From contig JABYQN010000003.1 of NCBI GenBank assembly GCA_022606135.1, forward strand, positions 1,984,001 through 2,048,000: a DNA stretch of 64,000 nucleotides, given 5' to 3'. The translations under genes were made by a program, and so were the position numbers. The stretch's first letter is position 1, and each line of letters opens with the position of its first letter. This document shows positions 54,604 to 64,000 of the stretch, piece after piece. The notes beneath the pieces are model-generated. The model worked only from the letters and a program-made list of their open reading frames with translations. It did not search any database and was not told where the DNA came from. Source of the stretch: Fomes fomentarius. Taxonomy: Eukaryota > Basidiomycota > Agaricomycetes > Polyporales > Polyporaceae.

Positions 54604-55887
54604 TACTGTCTATGAAAGGGAAGATGATGATCAACAACTCTCAACGAATGAGCTAAACATACCTCCTATACTAGCGAAAGCCAAGCGTGAGGTGGGAGCA
54701 GTGCGCGACATCCGCGTACTTATACCTGTGCTGCGGCGTGCGGTAAGTATGGTGAGAACTCCTCCTAATACAGCAGCGCACATGACCACGCAATGGCGGG
54801 ACATAGAGGAGGTAAATACTCGCGATAGAGGGTGTTATTCAGTAGAGTATATACACCAAAAGTACATCTATAAAACAGTAGCTCAGACCTCGGAGAAAGG
54901 GCGCGCACCGGACCGCACCCGTATGGGTGGGGGAGCCATACAACGACGCCTATATAGCTAAAGTGATACACGTAAGTACGCAGGGGACGCATGCACGGGC
55001 GGTTACGAGACGGAGAGAGAAGGGACGTGCAAAGTCACAACACTGCTGCGTGGTCGAACGAATTCAGTGCGGCTATACGATACTAGTACGGGTCGTGCAC
55101 TATATGAGATGGGGAGAGGAGGAACTGGAGGAGGATGTGATATGAGCCGAGGGGAGAGACGGAGAGACGCGACACGCAGGACACCAGCAGACCTACTACG
55201 CCCAAAGTGGAGACGACGACGACGACGGACCGAACGACCGAACGAAAAACGCGACCAAACAACAGAGGATGGAGAGGATGCGGGTAATGCAGATAGTACA
55301 CGATATGCAGCATCGGCCGAACCAAACTTGAGGTCCAGAGAGGAAGGGAAGAGTCGAAGCGCAACGTGCCATGGGTAGGGCAAGGAAGGCGGGGTAATAG
55401 TGGATAATAGAAAGGTCCAAAAAAGAAGACAACACGGTGCTATGCTGCGACTGCTGGGGGATACACGTACAAATGCGATGTATGTGCCACTCCTGCTCGA
55501 GTGCAAAACGTGTGGACAAGGAAGAAAAGGTTGTGAATGGTGCGGGATGACGGGGACAGGGCAGGGGAGTATGGACAATGCGACAGATGGTCAGCGCGCC
55601 GGCCGCGGTGAATGGACGGCATGCGACCGGACCGGCGTGATTATATGTGCATGGAACACAGGGAATAAGAGTATAAGGATCGAAAGTTGAAGATTGCACC
55701 GAGACCATTGGACGAGACATGGATGATAAACAGCTGCCATACGCATATTTCAATAATTGACGGATTGAATGGTGAGGGAGGCGGATCATGATTGGTTGGG
55801 GGTGAGATAAGAGAAACCTTCGTCATGGGCATTAAGGGTGGGTCATAACAGGGGGCAGAGGGGCGCGCAGGCACACGGAGAAAGCGG
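54604..55887. other. Region between double-BTB and Reg1-like genes
   Basis: No gene recognised. A CTATATAGC sequence lies near 54951. Purine-rich runs (GAGGAGGAACTGGAGGAGGA, 55115; GACGACGACGACG, 55211) give long meaningless frames on both strands. It is likely the 3' flank of the Reg1-like gene and the upstream region of the BTB gene. Confidence 0.4.
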
Positions 55888-58800
55888 TTAAGCAGGAGCG
55901 ACTGCATTCGAGTTCCATATCGACCCTAGGAAGCCACGCGCGGATTGCACAATCTCAGCAGCGCGGGTCACGAGTGTCCCCGCCTGCTCCTGCATACCGT
56001 CCAACGACACCCTCTGTGCGCGCGACGGATGCCGCGAGGTGGGGCTGACAGGCGACACAGGAGGATCCGTGTACATGAAGTCGGGTGAATCTGTGGCTTC
56101 CGTGGACGAAGGGGACTTTATCGGTGTCCGAGATATCGACGAGGATGTCGAGCGCTCGTGCGAAGCCAAGACTGGTGAGGAGATGGGTTCAGCCTTCTGC
56201 GCAGGAGGTACAGCCATACGGAACGCAGCGACAGGAGAGTTGGCGGGGGTAGGATGTCTTGATCTCCGTTCCTCCTCTTCCTCTACTTCAGGAATCGCCG
56301 GCTCCACCAGAGGCGACTTGGAACTGGAGGCGTGAATGGACAACCTCGGACGATCCGCAAAATCTTGTGCCTGCTGCTGTACAGTGCTTGGGCCAACCGT
56401 CGACACGCTTGCAGTTTCGGTCGAAGATCCCGACACGGACGACGGCGGGGACGGTGCGCGACCGGGCTTCTCCAACGAGGCTCCCGCAAGGACCGGAGAG
56501 TAGGGCTGGTACACACCCTCGTCGCTACTCCCGCGCGAAGGAGAGCTGACAACGCTTGGGGGGCTCAGGCTGTCGCCTAACCTCCGACCCGTGCGTTCCC
56601 GCCCGCGCTCCTCATCACCGCCTTTGTGCCTGCTACCCCGGATATCCCTCTCACCACCGTCCCGCACACCGCGATCGCGACATCGTCCAGTGGCGTATGC
56701 ACTGCCACCACCACCAATACCGACCGCGCTGCCCGTCGGGGAGATACTACCGAGGGGCGAACTAGTGCCTCTACTCCTGCTGCGGCTACCTGAGCGCTCG
56801 CGATCCGAGAACGACGACGTGCGTGTGGATGAACGGCCGCGCGAGCTCGAACCCGACCGCGAGTCGCTAGAGTGATACGACGAGGATCCGGTAGTAGTGC
56901 TACCGCTAACACTGGGCGAGTGCGGCGTACGACCACGCACAGGCATGTCAGAGGGGGAAAGGAGCGTAGAGTCAGAACAGAGACCAGATCCGGGAGCGGA
57001 GGATGGGAGGATATTGTGCGAGACTGATGATGAGACGAGGTGTGCGTGCGCGGGATTGACACGAGGTATGGGCACAGCCGGTGTTGAGGACAATGTTCCA
57101 CATGGCGGGGACGAGGACTGCTGTTCTGGTATCCGGTACAGGTCAGAAGAACGTGATGGACTGCTCTCGCGAGACCGTTCCTGCCTCTCCTCGACCGCCC
57201 CGTTGACCTCGTTCACGACCACAACAGGCATGTCCGCATCAGGTGTGCGAGGGGAATTGATCGGACTGGGACTGGGGCTCGCGTGCCAGTCACTACTCCT
57301 TCCCGTCGTGACGCTTGCTGCACCGCCTTCTGAGTAACGCGTGATCTTCCCGTCGTCCTCGTGAGTGTCGCCGCGATGACGCCTCCGCAATGTCGGTGCT
57401 CTGCCATGGCTGAAGTCCTCACCGAGGTCCGGGCCACCGAAGTAATCGTACGCATCCTCAAGGGGCACGTCGTCGATGTGCATCGGAGAGTCGACCATCG
57501 ATTGCGAGGGGAAGAACGAACCCGAGTCCGACCGCCGCATTACTGGCGCGCCCGCCGACTCCGGCGGCATGCCGACACTCGGTATCTGGGGGGAAGCTCC
57601 GGGTGCGGGCGAACGAGGCATCGGCGAACGGGGATATGAAGAAACGGTTCCGACGCTGAAGTATGACTCCCGATGGTGATAAACGTCTTCGTTGGCACCA
57701 ATGCTCGGAGTGCCAGAGAGGCTGTAGTTGCTCGTAATCGGCACGTAAACGAGATCGACATCTTTCGGTGACTCAAGAGTCTTCCCTTCAGTGAGCGACG
57801 ACAGATCGTTACCAACCCCGGTGCTCTTCAGCAGCGTAGGCGCGATGGGAGCGATACTGACATGCTCCCGATCCGTAGATGGTCTCCGTGATGTGGGTGG
57901 CCGTGCCCGTGACTGCGCGCCCAAGTCCGAGCTCAGGGCGAGCGGAGACCTGTGCACCGATGATGCCGAATGCGAGCGCGACCGGGACGACGCTGTCACC
58001 ATCTCCAACACATCGTCATCATCGTCCTCCGAGTCGGATCCGATCACGCTATCGTTGAAGTACATCGACGGTTCGTCGTACTCTCCTTCATACCCGAGTT
58101 CCGAATCGTAGCTGATAACGTCGATTGAGAATGGCCCATCATCGTGCTCGATCTATCAGGGACTTACTCATCATCGTACGCATCAAACATCCTTCCGCCC
58201 CGTGCAGGTCCCGTCGTGGATCGCTTCAATTTGGGCTTCTCAATCGCGATGCATTGCTCCACGAAGGTGTTGAAGGAGATGTGCTTCTTCTTCGCCGTTG
58301 CCCCGCCCAGATCTTGATCGCTGCTGGTGGAGCCTGACGCATCACTTGAGGTCGTGGCCTGCAATCCTGAGTGCGAAGGGGCGTCATGTGATGCCGATCC
58401 GTCCTCGGCTATGATACGAGGGGGCGAGTCCTTTCGGAATGGCCTGCCGCGTATGCTGATGTTGGTGTCGCTCTTAGTGTGGACCAGTGGCGGCCGTGAG
58501 GGTGGCGCGCTCGAGGGGGCATTGAGGTGGCTCTCGGACGTCTCCTCTTCCTCCTCGTCGCTGTCGAGCTGGTTGAAGAAGGGGCTGGCAGGCAGGGAAA
58601 GTAGTTGGCTGATACTACGCCGTTTGAGGATGGGCTTCTTGGGGGCAGCCGCAGCCTCTTCAGGGGCGGAATGCATGTTCGTCCTGTACGGTCCGGGCAG
58701 TGCATCTGTACTTGTTTTCCGCTGGAGCGGCGCGGCCTTGCGTTGCGAGTAATCGGTCCAGTCATGACCGATGTGTAGGGGACCGTAGAGCCAGGTAACG

Positions 58801-59239
58801 TCAGAGTCTTTCAGCCTGCCGATGTGTTAGAAAATGGAGAGGAGATGATATCGACGCCTCTCAAGCATGAAGACTGTTATCGCGTCCACACGTGTTCCTC
58901 ATGTTGGAGCGGAGCGATACGGTAATGAAGAGCAAAGAGATATAAAGCGTACCAGTTGAGCGTTTCTGGGCTGATGGTCTTGAGCTTATTCCTCTGCTTC
59001 CACCACGTCCTCCAGCTCGCGTTCTCGAGACGCATGCCGTTGGAGATGGCGTTCTTCTGGCGGGTCATACTGCGCCATGACCGCCAAACATCCTCCTCCT
59101 TCCAGTCGTGGGAAAGGTAGTCGACCTGGCCTTGGGGCTGGGTGTCGAATGAAGAGTCGTCTGGGGCGGCGTTGTGAGTGACCGACACGAGCAGGACGGG
59201 GAGATAGCTCGTCAGGGTGGCAGGAACCGGCATGCTCAT
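55888..59239 (-). CDS. Reg1-like PP1 regulatory subunit (DUF1752 family)
   Basis: Three exons: 59239-58953, 58815-58168 and 58111-55888, 1052 residues in frame. An N-terminal block SHDWKEEDVWRSWRSMTRQK plus NGMRLENASWRTWWKQRNKL (about residues 45-90) is the DUF1752 core seen in fungal glucose/nitrogen regulators. LKDSDVTWLYGPL follows, then KPILKRRSISQLLSLP. At about 271-285 KKKHISFNTFVEQC has the KxHISF docking motif and the FxxxVEQC block typical of yeast Reg1, which brings protein phosphatase 1 (Glc7) to Snf1 kinase. The remaining 750 residues are Ser/Pro-rich and probably disordered, with many SP sites. The end FLGSIWN is hydrophobic. A role in glucose repression is inferred from the family. 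The start ATG is the first in a frame that fits; the 137-nt first intron is longer than usual. Confidence 0.85.
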
Positions 59240-61689
59240 GGGTGTCGACGATGAGCAGCAAATGATGTGTGTTGTGTTGTTGTAGGGGCGGACGGATCTG
59301 AAGTAAAAGCTCCAGAAGTGGGGTGTGTCGGCAGCGAAGATGCGGATGAAACTGAAGGTGCCAGGTGACCTGGACGCAGCCGACAAACACTGGGCCTGCA
59401 GAGGCTGCCGCTGTCGATGTCGATGGGGGCGACGGTTTAGATGGCGATGGTCGCCATGAAGGCGAGAGAGATGTAGGAGAACGGTGGAGGAGGAGGAGAA
59501 GGACGAGAGTTGTTGTTGGCTGTGATGCCAGGGTCCGCCCGCACTCTTCCGAGCCACGTGCCTTTTTTGCCCGGACAACTTTCCGCCCGCAATTCCGCTG
59601 ATTTTCCTCTTGATCGTTCTCGCCGCGCACAGTCTTGTACACCCGCGCGCCGGCCAACAGCCACCACCTGCTCGCGCACGCTGCACCGGACCCCGCGCGA
59701 CACGACGAGCACAGACCCATCAACGATCCGGACGGACCAAGAAATCCTCCGAGGTGCGCCCACCTGCGCTCGTGCGAGTCTGCTGCCCCTCGCACGCTCA
59801 ATTTTCCGCACTTGTCGCTCGCCGTGCTCCAGCCCTTCCTCCTCGTCGACCCACTGTCCCGCAAATGCATCACTTTAGCCACCTTCGCCTCCGCGCTCTC
59901 CTTTCTGATTCACGCCATAAGCGATGCGTCACCGCCCCGGACATTGTTGGCACACCCCCGCACTGCTGTCGCACAGTGTCGTAAGCTCATCATGGGCGAT
60001 GCTCACGGACGCGGGGAATGACTCTGCGTTTCAGTGCATGACCAACAAACCCCGCTCTCCGGTGTCCTACCTTCCATTCTCAAGCTGTCGTGGCTTTTCG
60101 CCCCGTTTCGCATTCTCATGTCCTGCGGACAACACGACTGCGCGGTGGTCACTTGACCCTCCCCGTCATCTTTGCCGCGAAACCCCGAACCTTGCGTCTG
60201 TTTGCGCTCTCCCAAGCCATGCCAACGAAAGCCAAGCTCCGGACGCCAACCGGACGGACGAAGAACAACTTCCGCACCGAAGGCCGTGTTTACCTGCCTC
60301 TTGTGATCTTCTTTTCCATCCGGATGCGTTCCTGTAACTTCCCCGCATTCCTTATGGGCGACGCTGGCGGCTTCTTCTCCACACTTCAATAACACCTCAA
60401 TAATGGAGTGTGTTCCGAGGACCAGTCATTCTCAGCGTCCGTCGTCTCCGGTCACTATGCGGCCGATCCTTCAACAATCACAATACGCAGGGCTCTGTCT
60501 TACGTGAACCGCAGACGGACCTCGGATGTCAGCATCTCATCATGCCACTGCGGCATGTCGGTCAAAGGATCCGTTTGTCGCTCTGCCAGGGCTAAACTCG
60601 CCAAGAACCCTCGTTAATGGAACCCGAGACCTCCACCACTCCGCAAGCTTCTCACTTCTTCGGATTGCAAGCCTGTTTACTAACCTATAGCCTGATGGTT
60701 CGTAAGTTTCGGGAGAAGGCTGCGACGTCCCCCTCCGTTCCCAGACCAGTCACCATGACTCCCACGCTGACTACTTGAACCCTTCGCTCGCTGGGCATCT
60801 GTAACGGTGGCACGGATCCGGAGAAGTACTTAAAGTACGGGTCGATGCTCGACTGCTTGCTGTTCACAATCACATGGACTGCTTCGAGATCTCGTACAAC
60901 CACGATCTTGATGGCGCTGGCCCCTGCCACTGGGGAGCGCCACTTTCGATCACCACCTCACATGTGCATCGGTCCACGGTCCACGGTCCGGCGATGTGGT
61001 CATCGACGACGAGCGATAATATCGATATCCAAAGCAACCGCCAGCGGCTGCTGTATAGATGATGACGAGCTAGCTGGTACAGATGTAGCAGTACGATAGT
61101 TTCTTGTTCTTCGGAACCCCAGTAGTGCCGCCTGCATGACCTTCGCTACCTCCTCCACCTTCTTAGGTCCAATTCGCCGAAAGTCTACTTTGAGAGGGCA
61201 ACTCCGGTGCCGCTCGGGAGAGCGAGTTGCAGGCGTGCCCTAGGTAGATTCTTCACAGCACCAGTGCACTGGTATGAGAGTTGCTTTACATATTGCGACT
61301 TGCTGCTCTGGCGCAATATTGTTAACGCGTAGGGGATTGCCAGATTCAACCTCTTTGAGTGGTCATTCATCAGAGATGTGGGATCATGTCTGTGGGGGAG
61401 ACACTCCCAACCCTCAGCATGTTTTACCTATCTTTACAAGTGCACCGTGCAAATTCTGTCTGATTTTTGGTCTTCCCCGATAAGGAGAAGCTCCTGGCGT
61501 CCTTTCAACTAAAAGGGGTCTCAGATCTCATTTATGAGATTAGTATATTGTACGTGTCAAAGATATGGACATACAGCTACAATGCAACACGATAAGTATG
61601 CAAGACAGAATACGGAGAAAGAACCGGCATAACAATACAACATATGTGACAAAGCAGTGGGAAGATACCAGGTTCGCACTGTCCGAGCT
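59240..61689. other. Region upstream of the Reg1-like gene, no recognised gene
   Basis: The first kilobase is CT- and CGC-rich on the plus strand and gives long shadow frames; it may be the long 5' UTR and promoter of the Reg1-like gene. No convincing coding region is seen up to the stop of the PACT-domain gene. Confidence 0.4.
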
Positions 61690-64000
61690 CTATGTCGTCG
61701 AGGAGCTTCGAACGGCAGAGGATCCGCCGCGACGCTTCCGGACTTCTTGCAGAGCTGCTTCGATGGCAGGTTTCGCGGCTCGATGCTGCTGCCATTGCTC
61801 ACTTGCACGCCTATGGTCATACGTGAGTCTAGCAAAAAGGCATGCGACCAACATTGCAGACACTTGCCTCGACCGGTGAACAAACAGGATGGTGTACGCA
61901 ACGCTGCGTAGCGTGTGTCGCTTCGCCTTCGCTGGTTGACGATTCGGCGGAGTGGGGAACCCGATACGAGCTACCGCAGCCAGTATTTTCTCCTCGCTAT
62001 ATTTAGTGCGAGTCAGCACCGGGGGTGGCGCAAGTTGGATGACACTCACCTGCGTTCAAGACGCGCCATCAAGACAAGGAGGTACTGCTTCTGATACCCC
62101 AGGTCGCAGCGGAACGTCGACTCGCGGGTGAATTTGGCCTTCAGGTATCGAATCTGCACCATCAGACCCTTGCACTCCAGGTTGTGTTGTTGCTTGAGTG
62201 CCACAAGCTGCTGGTCATCGCTGTACACGAAGCTTAGAATGAGTGATAGTCAGACTAGACAGATGAGCGCATCAACTCACGCAGCGCAGACATGCCCCTT
62301 CCACGACTCCTTCGCCTCTTTCGCCTTCTCTTTCTGCACGTCGAGCTCCTCCTTGAGGACCCGAATCTGTGCTTGAGCCTGCTTCTGGGACCGTTCGGCC
62401 TTCGAACGCTCCTCTCGCCGCTCTTCCTCTACGCGATCCTTCTGCGCCCGGAGTGCCTTGAGATCGCGTCCAAACGCCTCGGCATCGCGACGCACGCGAT
62501 GGAGATCCGCCTCGAGCGCTGCAACCGTCCGTGCGACATCTCCCTTCTCTGTCGCCATCCGCGCCTTCTCGGCCTCAACGCGTTCAAGCTCGGACGCTTG
62601 GTCGGAAAGTGCTCGTCGTAGCTCGTCGATCTCCAGAGCGCGGAGGTCTAGTTCATGACGGCGATGGTCGTGCGAAGTCTGAGAAGCAACAAACTCGCCC
62701 TTGAGGCGATTGACCTCCTGTAGATCATCATGAGCACAGTGACCACGTGAACAGACAAATGGAGGCATACCTCCGTTGCCTTCGCGTAGCGACGTTGCAG
62801 CTCCTTGTGGTCTGCTGCGAGCAAAGAACGCTCCTGGCGCAGCTGTTCGATGCTCCCTAGATTCCCTGCAACCTTCGCCTCGAGCAACCGCGCCTTCTGC
62901 TCGGCATTGGCATTGCTCCGCAGCTCCTTCTCAAGGTCGTGATTCTCTTGCTTGATCTGCTGCAGCTGCTGCCTCACGTCTGCCATGTCCTACAATGACT
63001 CATGTCAACCAGACCACATACTAGGCGAACCATGTCAGTCACTCACAGATTCCGTGCGACGCAGGTCAAGAAGAACGGCCTCCTTTTCACGCTGCGCACG
63101 AGTCTGCTCCGTCGTGAGCGCACGCAAACGGCTGCGTTCCTGCTTCAGCTCTGCCTCGAGCTCCTCCATGGTCTGCTTAGCTCTGGCAAGCTCCTGTACG
63201 CACAATTGGGTAAGGCAGTGGCTTCCGCTAAGGAGTATGGAACACACTTACGCCCTCGACGCCGGCACGAACGCGTTCGCCCGCGCGTTCAGCGTTAGCG
63301 TACTTGCGAAGCTCGTCTTTGACATCGCGGACTTCCGCATTGAGTCGTGCCGCTGCATCTTCCAAGACAGCGTTCTCGCCAAGTAGCTTCCGACGTTCCT
63401 CTTCCCATACTTTCTTCATGGAATTCAGTTGAGCATTGACTTCCTTGAGTTCTGTGCGCAATGCTTCGCTTGTTCGGGTGGGAGGTGTAGGCGGCTCTGC
63501 GGGGAGGCTCATAGTTGATGCTTCCAGGATAGAGCTGCGAGACTATGTTAGCGGCGCATATATTGACGACGAGCAGTAGCAACGACCGACCTTTCGTCAG
63601 CATCGCCGGTGCTGTCAAGTCCCCGCATGTCAATCTTGGTCCGACACTTCGTACACCTCAAACGTTGTAACCGGTGTATACGTCGATCCTCCCTCCGACT
63701 CAATCTCGCGATCTCGTCTTCGAGAGTGACGATGTCATCGCGTGCATCCTCGAGCTGCTTGGTAAGTTCCACGACTCCAAATCCAGCATCCTCAAGGCGA
63801 TCGAGTTTATCGTCGATGCTTGCGTTGGCACGGTCGAGTTCCTGTTGCAGTCTCGCCAACTCGGTAAGGAATGGAGACATAGAGGGGTCCTGCATGCTGT
63901 TCTGCAACCAAGAGAACTATACAGACGCACGTTAGTGGGATACGCATACAGCAGGAAACAAAACAACTCACGTCAATCATTGCGCCGCCAGGCGTCTTCG
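61690..64000 (-). CDS. PACT-domain coiled-coil protein (pericentrin-like), 3' part
   Basis: Partial at the window edge. Exons read: 64000-63974 (partial), 63901-63591, 63534-63252, 63193-63047, 62989-62771, 62717-62281, 62220-62050, 61996-61868 and 61810-61690; all phases agree. Almost all of it is coiled coil (LARLQQELDRANASIDDKLD, QIKQENHDLEKELRSNA, SELERVEAEKARMATEKGD). The C-terminal block QQHNLECKGLMVQIRYLKAK, FTRESTFRCDLGYQKQYLLV and ILAAVARIGFP followed by LRSVAYTILFVHRSR matches the PACT (pericentrin-AKAP450) centrosomal targeting domain. In fungi such proteins anchor gamma-tubulin at the spindle pole body (Pcp1/Spc110 class). The last intron, 61811-61867, would use a GC donor (AG|GCAAGT). 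It is 57 nt and open, so retention is also possible. Confidence 0.85.

Noticed and set aside
59390..60020. Several overlapping long plus-strand frames
   Set aside because: GC- and CT-rich upstream region gives open frames in all three phases; no motif, no splice consensus, and different phases are equally open.

Overview
This is nuclear DNA of a filamentous basidiomycete, most likely an agaricomycete such as a polypore. Genes are split by many 45-70 nt GT-AG introns. The gene families are typical of that group: BTB/POZ and F-box expansions, a YTP1-like membrane protein, short C2H2 proteins with a CCGVP motif, and a Plavaka-type DNA transposon. The species call is inference; the gene structures below were read base by base. 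No database search was possible.

Layout. 0.8-2.2 kb: a U6 snRNA copy and a C2H2 zinc-finger gene. 4.0-13.7 kb: a tandem array of four F-box-like/LRR-type genes on the minus strand (copy 1 broken, copies 2-4 intact), with spacers carrying relics of the divergent neighbour gene and of older F-box copies. 14.0-16.0 kb: a 12-exon YTP1-like gene. 17.4-18.8 kb: a second C2H2 gene stopped by an in-frame TGA. 19.7-31.7 kb: a BTB/POZ cluster (four apparently intact genes, one frameshifted, one shattered by a local inversion), with a RING gene and a small unknown gene inside it. 32.2-38.7 kb: housekeeping-like genes (nitronate monooxygenase, She3-like coiled coil, RING coiled coil). 39-41 kb: another BTB gene and a truncated membrane-protein gene. 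42.1-43.3 kb: mitochondrial cardiolipin synthase. 43.35-44.6 kb: a 1.2 kb Plavaka-like element ending 52 bp before a tRNA-Arg gene, whose 3' half lies in an inverted repeat. 46.4-47.7 kb: the intact membrane-protein paralogue. 48.0-48.8 kb: an inverted duplicate of the U6/C2H2 3' segment near the left end. 48.8-52.8 kb: mostly without recognisable genes. 52.8-54.6 kb: a double-BTB gene with a frameshift. 55.9-59.2 kb: a Reg1-like phosphatase regulator. 61.7-64 kb: the 3' part of a PACT-domain spindle-pole/centrosomal coiled-coil gene that runs off the window.

The accessory parts (F-box and BTB arrays) look like fast birth-and-death families of putative ubiquitin-ligase adaptors. They are interspersed with conserved single-copy genes. 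The most unusual structural points are split start codons (A|TG across an intron) in two BTB genes, a 7-nt micro-exon in the YTP1-like gene, U6 copies in an inverted segmental duplication, and a recurrent CTGCGG-core motif upstream of four BTB genes.
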